Source of the DNA: Pseudoflavonifractor sp. MSJ-37
Lineage (GTDB): Bacteria; Bacillota; Clostridia; Oscillospirales; Oscillospiraceae
Assembly: GCF_018917965.1 (NCBI RefSeq)
Contig: NZ_JAHLPP010000001.1
Span: forward strand, 930,001 to 994,000
Length of the DNA: 64,000 bases
Direction: 5' to 3'
Position 1 is the stretch's first letter, and the number at the start of each line of letters is the position of its first letter. Under the pieces are notes generated by a model. That model ran no database searches and was not told where the DNA came from. It was given only the letters and a program-made list of their open reading frames with translations. The position numbers were made by a program, and so were the translations under genes. Positions 25,749 to 34,309 of this stretch are shown one piece after another.

Positions 25749-27585
25749 TCGCACACATCTCCTCTGCCCGGGCGGCCAGATCCTCCGGGGACAGGCCGCA
25801 TCGCTTCCGCAGCTCCGCTACTGTCCCATGTGGGATGAACCGGTCGCCCAAGTTCTGTAAAGCGATATCCTTTACAGGGATATGCCGCTCCAGCAGGTCC
25901 GCGGCCAGCCGCCGGCCTACACAATTCGCGCGGATCGTCTCCTCAGCCACCAGAAGCCGGCCGGTCTTAGCCACCGACGTAGCCGGGACCGTGCTGTCCA
26001 GAGGGCTGATCCGGGCCAGCTTCACCACTTCGGCGGAGATCCCCCGCCGCTCCAGCCGGTCCGCCGTCTCCAGCAGATCGCCCGCCAGAGTACCATAGCC
26101 CACCAGGGTCACATCGGTGCCCTCCCGGAGGATCACACTGTCCTCGATACCGCCGGGACCGGTCTTGAGTCCATGATAGGCCCCCTCGCCGCCGCGGGGA
26201 TAGCGGACCGCCACCGGTCCGCTGCACTCGAACAGCGCATGGCGAAGCATGGGCTCCATCTCGTCGAAGCTGGCGGGACACAGGACCTTCATACCTGGGA
26301 CTGTATCCAGGAAAGACGGGTCGAACACGCCGTGATGGGTCTCACCGTCGGCCCCGACCAGTCCGGCCCGGTCCACACAGAACACCACATGGAGGCCTTG
26401 GATCGCCACATCGTGGATGAGCATATCATATGCCCGCTGGAAGAAAGAAGAGTAGACCGCGAACACCGGAAGGAGCCCCTGCTTCGCCATACCTGCCGCC
26501 ATGGCCACTGCATGGCCCTCGGCGATGCCGACATCGAAGGATCGCTCCGGGAAGGTCCGGAAGAACTCCGTCAGACCGGTGCCAGGCACCATGGCCGCCG
26601 ACACCGCGCAGATCCGGTCATCCTCCCGACCCAGCTTGCAGATGGCTTCGCCAAAGGCCTTGGAGAAGTCCTTTTGGGACGGCTGGACCGGCCCGCCGGT
26701 CTCTAAACAGAATCGGCCCACCCCATGGAAGCGGTCTGGATTCTTCTCCGCCGGTGCATAGCCTTTTCCCTTTACAGTCCTGATGTGGAGCAGGACTGGG
26801 CCGTCGATGTCCTTGGCATACTGGAGCAGGCGGGTCAGGCCCCGCACGTCGTGGCCGTCCACCGGCCCCAGATAGGTGAAGCCCATCTCCTCGAACATGG
26901 TACACGGGAGCAGGGTCCCCTTGATCGCCGTCTTGAGCTTGTGGGTCAGATGGTAGATATGGGAGCCTCCTGGAAGGACCTTCATGACCTTCCGGTATCC
27001 CTTCTTGAACCGGAGGTACTGGGGCTTGAGCCGCTGGCGGGCCAGATGCTCCGCCACTCCGCCCACGTTCTTGCTGATCGACATCCCGTTGTCGTTGAGG
27101 ATCACGATCAGAGGCTCCTTGCTGTCCCCTGCGTCAGACAGGCCCTCATAGGCCAGTCCACCTGTGAGGGCCCCGTCTCCGATCAACGCCAGGACATGAT
27201 AGTCCTCCCCACGGATGGTCCTGGCCCGGGCCATCCCGACCGCCACCGATACCGAATCGGAGGCGTGTCCCGCGATGAACGCGTCATGGACGCTCTCCGA
27301 GGGCTTTGGAAAGCCGGCCAGACCATCCAGCATACGGATGGTGGCCATCTCCCCCGCCCGTCCGGTGAGCATCTTATGGATATAGCACTGGTGTCCCACA
27401 TCGAACAAGATCCGGTCCCGGCTGGTATCGAACACCCGGTGGACCGCCACGGTGATCTCCACCGCGCCCAGATTGGAGCCAAGATGCCCGCCGGTCTGGG
27501 AGACCGTCCGAAGCAGGTCGGCCCGCAGACGGGCGCAGAGCGCTTCCGCCTCGCTGTCGCTGATGTGATGCAGGTCCATGCTCAT
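25729..27585 (-). CDS. dxs: 1-deoxy-D-xylulose-5-phosphate synthase
   Basis: Thiamine-diphosphate enzyme joining pyruvate and glyceraldehyde-3-phosphate, the entry to the MEP isoprenoid pathway. The TPP motif GDGALTGGLAYEGL begins near residue 145. HxGSNLGAVE near 34, the KGKGYAPAE loop near 270 and the YPRG motif with the pyruvate-binding C-terminal domain are present. The length of 618 residues is typical. It lies in the order ispA, PAP2, dxs, so the isoprenoid genes are close together. Confidence 0.97.
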   Translation of the reverse strand: MSMDLHHISDSEAEALCARLRADLLRTVSQTGGHLGSNLGAVEITVAVHRVFDTSRDRILFDVGHQCYIHKMLTGRAGEMATIRMLDGLAGFPKPSESVHDAFIAGHASDSVSVAVGMARARTIRGEDYHVLALIGDGALTGGLAYEGLSDAGDSKEPLIVILNDNGMSISKNVGGVAEHLARQRLKPQYLRFKKGYRKVMKVLPGGSHIYHLTHKLKTAIKGTLLPCTMFEEMGFTYLGPVDGHDVRGLTRLLQYAKDIDGPVLLHIRTVKGKGYAPAEKNPDRFHGVGRFCLETGGPVQPSQKDFSKAFGEAICKLGREDDRICAVSAAMVPGTGLTEFFRTFPERSFDVGIAEGHAVAMAAGMAKQGLLPVFAVYSSFFQRAYDMLIHDVAIQGLHVVFCVDRAGLVGADGETHHGVFDPSFLDTVPGMKVLCPASFDEMEPMLRHALFECSGPVAVRYPRGGEGAYHGLKTGPGGIEDSVILREGTDVTLVGYGTLAGDLLETADRLERRGISAEVVKLARISPLDSTVPATSVAKTGRLLVAEETIRANCVGRRLAADLLERHIPVKDIALQNLGDRFIPHGTVAELRKRCGLSPEDLAARAEEMCANGEKET

Positions 27586-27642
27586 TCCCTCTGTCGTATT
27601 ACTGATACTACCGCCTCCAAACGGTATCGAGCCCTATATTCT

Positions 27643-27680
27643 ACCGTACTCCACAAAAGAAAGCTTTTGTGGAGTACGGT
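27643..27680. terminator. Perfect 17-bp inverted repeat between the PAP2 gene and dxs
   Basis: Arms 27643-27659 and 27664-27680 are perfectly complementary with a 4-base loop. It lies 13 bases after the PAP2 gene stop. The T-tract within the arm (CTTTT) may act, but no U-run follows on the minus strand, so its strength as a terminator is unclear. Confidence 0.55.
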
Positions 27681-27693
27681 CTTGCTCTGGAAA

Positions 27694-28161
27694 TCAGCTC
27701 CAGAGCACCGCGCCGCCCAGTCCGATGGCGATGCCGAGCAGTCCGCCCATGAGCACCTGGAACGGCGTGTGGCCCAGAAGCTCCTTCAGCTCCTTGCCAA
27801 AAAACTCCGGGCGCATCTCTTTCCAATGCTCCATGATATAGTTGAGGATCTTGGCCTGCTCTCCCGCCGCCCGGCGGACATTGGAGGCGTCATACATCAC
27901 CACCACGGCCACCACCGCCGCCACCGCGAAGATCACTGAGCCGAAGCCCTCCGTCATCCCTACCGACGCGGCACAGGCACAGACGCAGGCCGAGTGGGAG
28001 CTGGGCATCCCGCCACTGGAGAGGATATGCTTCCAGTCCCAGCGATGCTTGGTGACGAGGACGATCAGGACCTTCAAGATCTGCGCCACGGCCCAAGCCA
28101 GGATGGACAGGTCTAAGATCAGATTTCCCGTCAGGATCTCGCCGATATGTTTCAACGTCAT
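27694..28161 (-). CDS. Divergent PAP2 family protein (YuiD-like)
   Basis: A 155-residue membrane protein with four or five hydrophobic segments and the divergent PAP2 signature SSGGMPSSHSACVCACAASVG (His in SSHSA) and DASNVRRAAGEQAKILN. Canonical PAP2 enzymes are lipid or undecaprenyl pyrophosphate phosphatases; this DUF212/YuiD group lacks the full first motif, so activity is uncertain. It lies between ispA and dxs, suggesting a link to polyprenyl phosphates (inference). A GAAGGGG site precedes the ATG. Confidence 0.88.
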   Translation of the reverse strand: MTLKHIGEILTGNLILDLSILAWAVAQILKVLIVLVTKHRWDWKHILSSGGMPSSHSACVCACAASVGMTEGFGSVIFAVAAVVAVVVMYDASNVRRAAGEQAKILNYIMEHWKEMRPEFFGKELKELLGHTPFQVLMGGLLGIAIGLGGAVLWS

Positions 28162-28178
28162 GGACAGATCCCCTTCTC

Positions 28179-29060
28179 TCAGTTCTTGCGGCCCACCAGC
28201 TCGTCAGTCAGCCAGATGAGGAACGCGGCGCGGTCTCCAAACGGCTCCAGCGCCTTCTCCGCCTCCCGGGTCAGCTTACCGATCAGCTCCCGGCATCCGG
28301 CCACCCCCTTGAGGGTGACGAAAGTGGTCTTCTCGTTCTCCCGATCCGAGCCGATCGGTTTGCCCAGAGTGGCCTCGTCTCCCTCTACATCCAGGATGTC
28401 ATCCTGGATCTGGAAGGCCAGGCCCAGCTTTTGGGCATAACGACGCACCGCCGCCCGCTGTTCCTCCGGGCCTCCGGCCAGGATACAGCCCATCTCTGCG
28501 GAAGCGGCGATCAGCGCGCCGGTCTTGAGCCGTTGGAGCTCCTCGACCTCCGTCAGGTCCAAGGCGTGCCCCTCTCCTGCCATATCTAGGACCTGTCCGC
28601 CCACCATACCTCTGGCACCGGCGGCTTTGCCCAAACAGGCCGCGGCGGCCAGCACTCGTTCCGGGGGCAGGTCCCCACCGTTCTCCAGCATCGTCTCGAA
28701 GGCGGCGGTCAGGAGGCCGTCGCCCGCCAGCACCGCGGTGGCCTCGCCATAGACCCGGTGGTTGGTAGGCCGGCCCCGGCGCAGATCGTCATCGTCCATG
28801 CAGGGCAGATCGTCATGGATCAGAGAGTATGTATGGAGCATCTCCACCGCACAGGCGAAGGGCAGGACCGCGTTCACGTCTCCGCCGCACATCCGGCAGG
28901 TCTCCAGCAGGAGGACCGGCCGCAGACGCTTGCCGCCGGCCAGCAGGCTATACCGCATGGCATCGTAGATGTCCCCATGGGGCTCCCGGTCCTCGAAGAC
29001 GCGGCAGAGCCAGTCCTCGACCCGCTCCCAGTCCTCTCTCATCTGTTCGGCGTGCGTCAT
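28179..29060 (-). CDS. ispA: Polyprenyl (farnesyl/geranyl) diphosphate synthase
   Basis: Chain-elongating prenyltransferase making farnesyl diphosphate. The first Asp-rich motif is DDLPCMDDDDLRRGRPTNH (about residues 83-101), with the extra two residues between Asp pairs seen in bacterial IspA. The second is FQIQDDILDVEGD near 225-237. 293 residues. It overlaps xseB by 4 bases (ATGA). In Bacillus too, ispA follows xseA-xseB. Confidence 0.95.
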   Translation of the reverse strand: MTHAEQMREDWERVEDWLCRVFEDREPHGDIYDAMRYSLLAGGKRLRPVLLLETCRMCGGDVNAVLPFACAVEMLHTYSLIHDDLPCMDDDDLRRGRPTNHRVYGEATAVLAGDGLLTAAFETMLENGGDLPPERVLAAAACLGKAAGARGMVGGQVLDMAGEGHALDLTEVEELQRLKTGALIAASAEMGCILAGGPEEQRAAVRRYAQKLGLAFQIQDDILDVEGDEATLGKPIGSDRENEKTTFVTLKGVAGCRELIGKLTREAEKALEPFGDRAAFLIWLTDELVGRKN

Positions 29061-29296
29061 ACGCTCTCCTCCTTATCCATGGGGCCCTCCACAGGAGTAC
29101 CGTCCGGACCAGCCGTGAGCTTGCGGACCTTCTGCTCCGCCCGGTCCAGCATGGTGGTACATTTCTTCATCAGGGCCGTCCCCTCTTCGAAAAGGGACAT
29201 GGCCTCCTCCAGAGGCGCGTCGCCCTGCTCCAGCTGTCGGACGATCTCCTCCAGACGGGCGGCCGCCTGCTCGAAGGTCAGCTTCTTCTCCGCCAT
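29057..29296 (-). CDS. xseB: Exodeoxyribonuclease VII small subunit
   Basis: The 79-residue helical subunit that associates with XseA in the single-strand-specific exonuclease VII. The family core KLTFEQAAARLEEIVRQLEQ, then DAPLEEAMSLFEEGTALMK, is complete. AGGAGG lies upstream of the ATG. It is separated from xseA by 40 bases and overlaps ispA. Confidence 0.95.
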   Translation of the reverse strand: MAEKKLTFEQAAARLEEIVRQLEQGDAPLEEAMSLFEEGTALMKKCTTMLDRAEQKVRKLTAGPDGTPVEGPMDKEESV

Positions 29297-29336
29297 ATCT
29301 CAGTCCTCCTATCGCATCATGGGACCGCCGGCGGGG

Positions 29337-30545
29337 CTAGTCCTTGGATGTACGCTCCACCCGGCACCGGATGGAACCGTCGGATATCTTCAGGTCGATC
29401 CGCTCGCCGCTGGCCACGTCCGTTCGGGAGCGGATCAGGGAGCCATCCTCCTTTCGGGGGATGGCATAGCCGCGGCCCAGCACCTTCAGAGGGCTCATCG
29501 CGTCCAAAGCGGCCGCCAGGCGGGCCATCTGTTCCTTCTCCCCGCTCAGGGCCGCGGAGATCCCTCCGGCAAGCCCTTTCCGTTGGAGCTCCAGCCAGCT
29601 CCGCCGGTCCTGGATGGGGGCTATGGGATCCCGCAGAACCCGGCGCTCACCCAGATGCTCCAGACGGGTCCGGGATCGCTCCAGCGTCCGGGCGGCCGCC
29701 CGGTCCAAACGGCGCTCCATCTGGAAGAGCCCGGCATACACGTCGTTTTGGTCAGGCACCGCCAGCTCGGCGGCGTTGGACGGCGTGGCCGCCCGCAGAT
29801 CCGCCACGAAGTCGGCGATCGTCACATCGGGCTCATGGCCCACAGCGGAGATCACTGGGATCCGGCAGGCATAGATGCTCCGGGCCACAATCTCCTCGTT
29901 GAAGGCCCACAGGTCCTCCATGGAGCCGCCGCCCCGACCGGTGATGATCAGGTCCGCCGCCTGATGGCGGTCCGCCCAGTCCAGAGCGGCGCTGATCTCG
30001 CCGGGAGCCTCGCTCCCCTGGACCCGCACCGGGATCACCAACACCTGAGCCATGGGCCAGCGGGCGTTCAGGATACGGAGCATATCCCGCACTGCCGCAC
30101 CCACCGGCGACGTGATGAGAGCGATCCGTCCGGGGAATTTAGGGATCGGCTGTTTATGGGCTGGGTCGAACAACCCTTCCCGAAAGAGCTTCTCCTTGCA
30201 TTGCTCAAAGGCCAGATGCAGGTCGCCCACGCCGTCGGCGGTGAGCCGGTCACAGTAGAGCTGGTACTGCCCATCCCGGGGGAACACGGTGATCCGTCCG
30301 AAGGCGATGATCTTCATGCCGTTCTGAGGACGGAACCGAAGACCGGCCGCCTCCCGCCGGAACATGACGCACCGGATGGCCCCATCTGCGTCTTTCAGAG
30401 AAAAATAGTGGTGGCCGGAAGGATAGGTCTTATGATTGGAGATCTCTCCCCGGATGAACAGACCGGCGAGATGCCGGTCCCCATCCATCAGGCTCTTGAT
30501 ATACTGGTTGACCTGACCGACGGTATAGACGTTCTCGCCGCTCAT
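29337..30545 (-). CDS. xseA: Exodeoxyribonuclease VII large subunit
   Basis: Catalytic subunit of exonuclease VII. The N-terminal OB fold (YTVGQVNQYIKSLMDGDRHLAGLFIRGEIS) is followed by the catalytic domain with FPGRIALITSPVGAAVRDMLRI and DLIITGRGGGSMEDLWAFNEE, SAVGHEPDVTIADFVADLRAATPSNAAEL, and a C-terminal helical region. At 401 residues it is normal. The ATG at MSGENV is used because it overlaps the preceding stop (ATGA); a longer frame is inside the TsaD-like gene. Confidence 0.96.
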   Translation of the reverse strand: MSGENVYTVGQVNQYIKSLMDGDRHLAGLFIRGEISNHKTYPSGHHYFSLKDADGAIRCVMFRREAAGLRFRPQNGMKIIAFGRITVFPRDGQYQLYCDRLTADGVGDLHLAFEQCKEKLFREGLFDPAHKQPIPKFPGRIALITSPVGAAVRDMLRILNARWPMAQVLVIPVRVQGSEAPGEISAALDWADRHQAADLIITGRGGGSMEDLWAFNEEIVARSIYACRIPVISAVGHEPDVTIADFVADLRAATPSNAAELAVPDQNDVYAGLFQMERRLDRAAARTLERSRTRLEHLGERRVLRDPIAPIQDRRSWLELQRKGLAGGISAALSGEKEQMARLAAALDAMSPLKVLGRGYAIPRKEDGSLIRSRTDVASGERIDLKISDGSIRCRVERTSKD

Positions 30546-31489
30546 GCCCGCCCCTCCTGGTCCAGCAGGCGGCGGCCCAGGATGGCCACGCCCATGGCGT
30601 TGTCGGTGGAATAGCGGGGCTCCGCGAAAAAGGCCCCGCAGCTCTCCCGCAACACCTGGCGGAGTTTGGAGTTCGAGGCCACGCCGCCGGAGCATAGCAC
30701 CGGCAGACCGGGATAGGTCTCCTGGGCCAGCGCGGTCGTCCGGCGCACCACACCGGAGACTGTGGCCAGCACGAAGGCCGCGATGTCCGCCTTCTCCTGC
30801 CCCTGCTCCGCCATGGCCCTCACTTTGTTCTCCATGCCGGACAGGGAGAATGTGAAGTCCTTTACTTTTACAGGGAAGCCTTTCCGGCCCTGAGACTGAC
30901 GGGACAACTCATCCACGCCCTTCCCCGCTGGGAACGGCAGGCCCAGGAGCACACCGGTCCGGTCGATGAGCTGTCCAGCGGAGATATCGCTGGTGCCGCC
31001 CAGCTTACTGGCCCGCACATTGTTTCCCTCCGGCTCCACCAGGAGCAGCTCTGTGGTGCCGCCGGAGAGGTGCCACGCAAGGAAGGGCCGGTCCAGCAGA
31101 TCCATCCGTCCCGCCGACCAGGCGGCGGCGGCCAGATGCCCCTGCTGATGGGACACGGCACAGAATGGCACGCCCAGCGTATCGGCGATGGCCCTTCCCT
31201 GCCCCTCGCCCGCCAGGAAGCAGGGCATATAGGAGCCCTCCACCGCCCGGGGACGGGTACTGGCGGCCACGACCGCGATGTCATGGAGCGCGCCCTCCGT
31301 CCGCAGGGCGGAAAAGAGTGCCGGGAGGCGCTTGACATGCTGGAACAGAGCGTCGCTCTGCCGCAGGCCAAGGGTCCCTTCCGGCACCTCCAGGAGCTTC
31401 CCTACGTTGAGGCCGGCCGCCCCGTCGAACACGGCGGCGGAGGTGGTATAGTTGCTGGTATCCAGTCCCAGACAGACTCCGGCACTCAT
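30542..31489 (-). CDS. TsaD/Kae1-family protein (second TsaD-like, M22 fold)
   Basis: The 315-residue protein has the ASKHA/Kae1 fold. LGLDTSNYTTSAAVFDG is at the start, the metal-binding pair is HQQGH near residue 120 (TsaD has HMEGH), then WHLSGGTTELLLVE, GGTSDISAGQLIDRTGVLLGLPFPAGKGVDEL and SGGVASNSKLRQVL. It therefore keeps nucleotide and metal motifs but is divergent from the t6A synthase TsaD. Clostridia often carry such a paralogue between nusB and xseA, the position of folD in Bacillus. Its substrate is not known; it may or may not take part in t6A synthesis. Confidence 0.82.
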   Translation of the reverse strand: MSAGVCLGLDTSNYTTSAAVFDGAAGLNVGKLLEVPEGTLGLRQSDALFQHVKRLPALFSALRTEGALHDIAVVAASTRPRAVEGSYMPCFLAGEGQGRAIADTLGVPFCAVSHQQGHLAAAAWSAGRMDLLDRPFLAWHLSGGTTELLLVEPEGNNVRASKLGGTSDISAGQLIDRTGVLLGLPFPAGKGVDELSRQSQGRKGFPVKVKDFTFSLSGMENKVRAMAEQGQEKADIAAFVLATVSGVVRRTTALAQETYPGLPVLCSGGVASNSKLRQVLRESCGAFFAEPRYSTDNAMGVAILGRRLLDQEGRA

Positions 31490-31983
31490 TCTGCCGCGCC
31501 GCTCTCTTCGGCGGCGGGGGCCTTTGCCGCCCGCTCGGGGATCGACTCGTTCCGCACGAAGGAGCCCAGGATGCCATTGATGAAGGAGACCACCTCAGGC
31601 TCTTCATAGTGCTTGGCCATCTTGACTGCCTCATTGATGGCGGCGGCATTTGGGATATCCTGCATATAGAGGATCTCATACATGGCCACCCGCATGATGG
31701 AGATCGCCACCCGCGGGATGCGGGAGTGCTTCCAGCCGATGGCATAGCGGGAGATGTATTCATCCAGCTCCGGGCAGTGGTCGTAGACGCCCTTCACCAG
31801 ACTGCGGATGTAGCCCTGCTGCTTCTCATCGGGAAACTCGGCATACAGGGGCTCCTCCGTACCGATCTGGTCGAATACCTCCCTGGTGAGCATATGGTCC
31901 ATCAGCTCATCAGGCGTTTCGTTCGAAAATCCAAGCTCAAAGGAGAAATGTACGGCGATCTCCCGCGCGTTGGTCCTTGTCAT
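31486..31983 (-). CDS. nusB: Transcription antitermination factor NusB
   Basis: RNA-binding factor acting with NusE on boxA of rRNA operons. All-helical protein of 165 residues with N-terminal TRTNAREIAVHFSFELGF and core motifs YAIGWKHSRIPRVAISIMRVAMYEILYMQDIPNAAAINEAVKMAKHY, which is the NusB fold. The C-terminal tail is Ala/Glu-rich. Start at the ATG after GGAGG; a GTG 15 bases earlier overlaps the site. It overlaps the TsaD-like gene by 4 bases. First gene of a unit running to xseA/ispA. Confidence 0.93.
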   Translation of the reverse strand: MTRTNAREIAVHFSFELGFSNETPDELMDHMLTREVFDQIGTEEPLYAEFPDEKQQGYIRSLVKGVYDHCPELDEYISRYAIGWKHSRIPRVAISIMRVAMYEILYMQDIPNAAAINEAVKMAKHYEEPEVVSFINGILGSFVRNESIPERAAKAPAAEESGAAE

Positions 31984-32051
31984 TCGCGATACCTCCACTT
32001 TGGATCGGTGCTCCGATCGATTTTTAAGTCTATATCCACATTATCCATCCT

Positions 32052-32057
32052 ATTATA
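32052..32057 (-). promoter_or_regulatory. Candidate -10 of the nusB operon
   Basis: TATAAT on the minus strand about 70 bases upstream of nusB, after the asp23 terminator. The -35 (TTTTCT at 17 bases) is poor. Confidence 0.4.
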
Positions 32058-32121
32058 CACACCACTCTGGAAAAAGAAAAGCCCCAGTTTATATCCGGAT
32101 GCAAAAAGATCCGCCCGAACG

Positions 32122-32157
32122 AAAAACAGCCGTATCCCTTTTCAGAGATACGGCTGT
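32122..32157 (-). terminator. Intrinsic terminator of asp23
   Basis: An 11-bp perfect stem (32126-32136 with 32147-32157) is followed by TTTTTCG on the minus strand, directly after asp23. Confidence 0.88.
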
Positions 32158-32169
32158 CTCACGATCGGA

Positions 32170-32556
32170 TCAGGCCTTCTTGGCAGGCTCCCGCTGGAAC
32201 ACTACGCCGGCCACATGGACGTTGACGAACTCCACCGTCAGCCCGCTGGTGTTGGTGATCGCGCTGAACACGGCATCCTGCACGGCCTTGGCCACCTGCG
32301 GGATCGTGTGCCCATACTGGATGAGGATGGACACCTCCACGCTGACGCTGGCCTCAGTCACAGCGATACGCACGCCCTTGGACAGGTTCTTTTTACCCAG
32401 CAGCTCAGCCAGGTCACTGCCCAGATTGGGGGACAGGCCAGCCACGCCCTCGGTCTCCAGCGTCGCGGCGGCGGCGATCACTGCCAGGACCTCCTCGGAT
32501 ATATGGATATTCCCCAGCTCGTCCGGACGGGAAACGTACTCTCTAGTCTCAGCCAT
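32170..32556 (-). CDS. Asp23/Gls24 family envelope stress protein (YqhY-like)
   Basis: A 128-residue protein with the Asp23 core: GNIHISEEVLAVIAAAATLETEGVAGL at the start, VEVSILIQYGHTIPQVAKAVQDAVFSAI in the middle and VEFVNVHVAGVVF at the end. Family members are membrane-associated alkaline shock or lipid-homeostasis proteins; the YqhY member sits between spoIIIAH and nusB in Bacillus, exactly the position here. TAAGGAGC precedes the ATG. It has its own promoter and terminator. Confidence 0.92.
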   Translation of the reverse strand: MAETREYVSRPDELGNIHISEEVLAVIAAAATLETEGVAGLSPNLGSDLAELLGKKNLSKGVRIAVTEASVSVEVSILIQYGHTIPQVAKAVQDAVFSAITNTSGLTVEFVNVHVAGVVFQREPAKKA

Positions 32557-32607
32557 TGCGGTCCACGCTCCTTACTTCGTACGATCAAGCATCGTCATCT
32601 TTCTCTT

Positions 32608-32636
32608 ATTGTAACACAAGATCCGCGAAATACCAA
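32608..32636 (-). promoter_or_regulatory. Candidate sigma-A promoter of asp23
   Basis: Minus strand TTGGTA, 17 bases, TACAAT, 50 bases upstream of the asp23 start. Confidence 0.55.
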
Positions 32637-32651
32637 TATGTTTTTTGCCCT

Positions 32652-33260
32652 TCACGGCTCCGTCTCGATGATCTTGATCTGGCTGGCGGTGAGCCCGGTC
32701 TCCCCGGTGACGATCTCGGTGATCTTCGCGATGTCGGTGGCGGTCAGGCCCGCCCCGCCGCTGGAGGCCACCACTACGCTGGCGCTGTCATCATTGACGA
32801 AGGCCACACAGTCCGTATAGCCCTTGGCCGTGACCAGGTTCTCGATCTGAGCTTCCGAGACAGTGACGCTGGCCATCGTCTCGATGGCCCGAGTCATCTC
32901 CGCTTTCATGGTCTCATCCGCGGACTCGCTCCCAGCCGAGTCCTGGAGGATGGAGAGGGCACTGTCCCGTGCCTCCTGCCGGTTGAGCCGTGCCGAGGCG
33001 AAATAGCCCGTGTCCCCGTCTCCCTCCGCTCCGGCGGAGGCCGTATCCTCACCGCCATCCGGGGCAGGCTGGGCCGCGCTCTCGTCGTCCCCGTCCTCCG
33101 CCAGCAGAGGGTCCTCCGTCCGGCCGTCCACCAGGGCGGCCTGCCCCAGCACCTTCCCCGTGTCGGCCTGTTCCTGGTCATAGGACCAGTTCAGATACAC
33201 CGCCGCGCACACGAAGAGGACGATGACCGCCACCACCGCGTTCCGTTTCCAGAGTTTCAT
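32652..33260 (-). CDS. spoIIIAH: Stage III sporulation protein AH (SpoIIIAH)
   Basis: Mother-cell membrane protein whose extracellular YscJ/FliF-like domain forms the feeding-tube channel ring with SpoIIQ. The 202-residue protein has one N-terminal membrane segment (AVVAVIVLFVCAAVYLNWS, residues 8-26), an acidic low-complexity linker and a C-terminal ring-building domain ending with TDIAKITEIVTGETGLTASQIKIIE. AAAGGGAGG precedes the ATG. Last gene of the spoIIIA operon. No SpoIIQ gene is identified with certainty in the window. Confidence 0.93.
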   Translation of the reverse strand: MKLWKRNAVVAVIVLFVCAAVYLNWSYDQEQADTGKVLGQAALVDGRTEDPLLAEDGDDESAAQPAPDGGEDTASAGAEGDGDTGYFASARLNRQEARDSALSILQDSAGSESADETMKAEMTRAIETMASVTVSEAQIENLVTAKGYTDCVAFVNDDSASVVVASSGGAGLTATDIAKITEIVTGETGLTASQIKIIETEP

Positions 33261-33284
33261 AGCTGTTTTCCTCCCTTTGTCCCG

Positions 33285-33806
33285 TCAAGTCCCCTGACAG
33301 ACGGATATCTTGTCGGCGCCAAGGCCGGTCAGTGCGGCGACTGCCTCTTTCAGCGCCAGGCGCACCGAGGGGTCCCCGCTCCCAGAGCATACCACCAGCG
33401 CCCCCCGGAATCGGGGCGAGATCTGTTGGACGGGAACCGTCTCCTCCAGACCGCTCCCCCGGGAAAGGACCACCGTGGTCTCCTCCTCCGTGGTCCCGCC
33501 GGGAGAGCCCGCCTCGTTCCGCCGGTCTGCCGCCCAGATCTGCCGAGGGCCGGTCTGGACCGTGAGCACCACATCCACATCCCCCGCCCCTTCGATCTTG
33601 GAGAGGGCGCTGCTCAGCTTCTCCTCCATGGCGGTCACATCGAAGGCATCTCCTACATCAGCTCCATCCGCCCGATCGGCCCGTGCCGGCTCCGTTCCGC
33701 CGCCGGGCAGGAGCAGGAGCACCAAGCCGGCCAGGAGCACCAGCAGCGCATACCGGCACCGGCCCAGCCAAGGGCCGATCCGTCCCTTCCATCCCTTCCA
33801 GTCCAT
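33285..33806 (-). CDS. spoIIIAG: Stage III sporulation protein AG (SpoIIIAG)
   Basis: Membrane-anchored ring component of the SpoIIIA-SpoIIQ channel. The 173-residue protein has a membrane segment at about 15-32 (YALLVLLAGLVLLLLPGG) and an extracellular domain with KIEGAGDVDVVLTV, then RGALVVCSGSGDPSVRLALKEAVAALTGLGADKISV, the ring-building motif. Its start overlaps the region of the spoIIIAF stop codon. Confidence 0.93.
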   Translation of the reverse strand: MDWKGWKGRIGPWLGRCRYALLVLLAGLVLLLLPGGGTEPARADRADGADVGDAFDVTAMEEKLSSALSKIEGAGDVDVVLTVQTGPRQIWAADRRNEAGSPGGTTEEETTVVLSRGSGLEETVPVQQISPRFRGALVVCSGSGDPSVRLALKEAVAALTGLGADKISVCQGT

Positions 33807-33807
33807 G

Positions 33808-34308
33808 TCATGCCGCCTCCTCTTCCGGCTGATAGCTCTGACGTTCCTCCGGGATGGCGAAGTCGGCGGAGATACGGCGGCTCAGATCCTGCCGCTCCAC
33901 ATCCGTCAGTTCCCCCCGGATCGTGACCGCCCAGGGGACGGGATAGCCGTCCTCCCGGACCCGGACCTCTACTCGGACGGCGCAGTCGATGCCCAGATCT
34001 GCCGCTTTGTCCGATATATATGCCTGCGACTCCTCCGCTATGATCTCCGTCAGAAGCTGGCTGTCCGTCTGCGACAGCGCCTCCACCGCCTGGTCCGATG
34101 TCCGGAGCCGGGTCTCCGCCAGGGCCCGGGCCAGAGCGTCCTCGTCTATCTGCCCTATCGGCGACAGCACGGCCAACAGGAGCACGAGCCCGCCGGTGAG
34201 CTTCCCAAGCCGGCGGATCGTCCCAGGCGGCATGAGGCTCTCTGCCGCCGCGGCCAACACCGAAGCCGCCGTCACGCCCATGAGCCACCGTTGGATCCAT
34301 GCCAACAT
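33808..34308 (-). CDS. spoIIIAF: Stage III sporulation protein AF (SpoIIIAF)
   Basis: A 166-residue membrane protein with two N-terminal segments (MGVTAASVLAAAAESLMPPG and LTGGLVLLLAVLSPIGQI), the usual SpoIIIAF topology, then a soluble ring-building-like domain (DCAVRVEVRVREDGYPVPWAVTIRGE). A GGAGG site precedes the ATG. Part of the mother-cell channel complex. Confidence 0.9.
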   Translation of the reverse strand: MLAWIQRWLMGVTAASVLAAAAESLMPPGTIRRLGKLTGGLVLLLAVLSPIGQIDEDALARALAETRLRTSDQAVEALSQTDSQLLTEIIAEESQAYISDKAADLGIDCAVRVEVRVREDGYPVPWAVTIRGELTDVERQDLSRRISADFAIPEERQSYQPEEEAA

Positions 34309-34309
34309 C

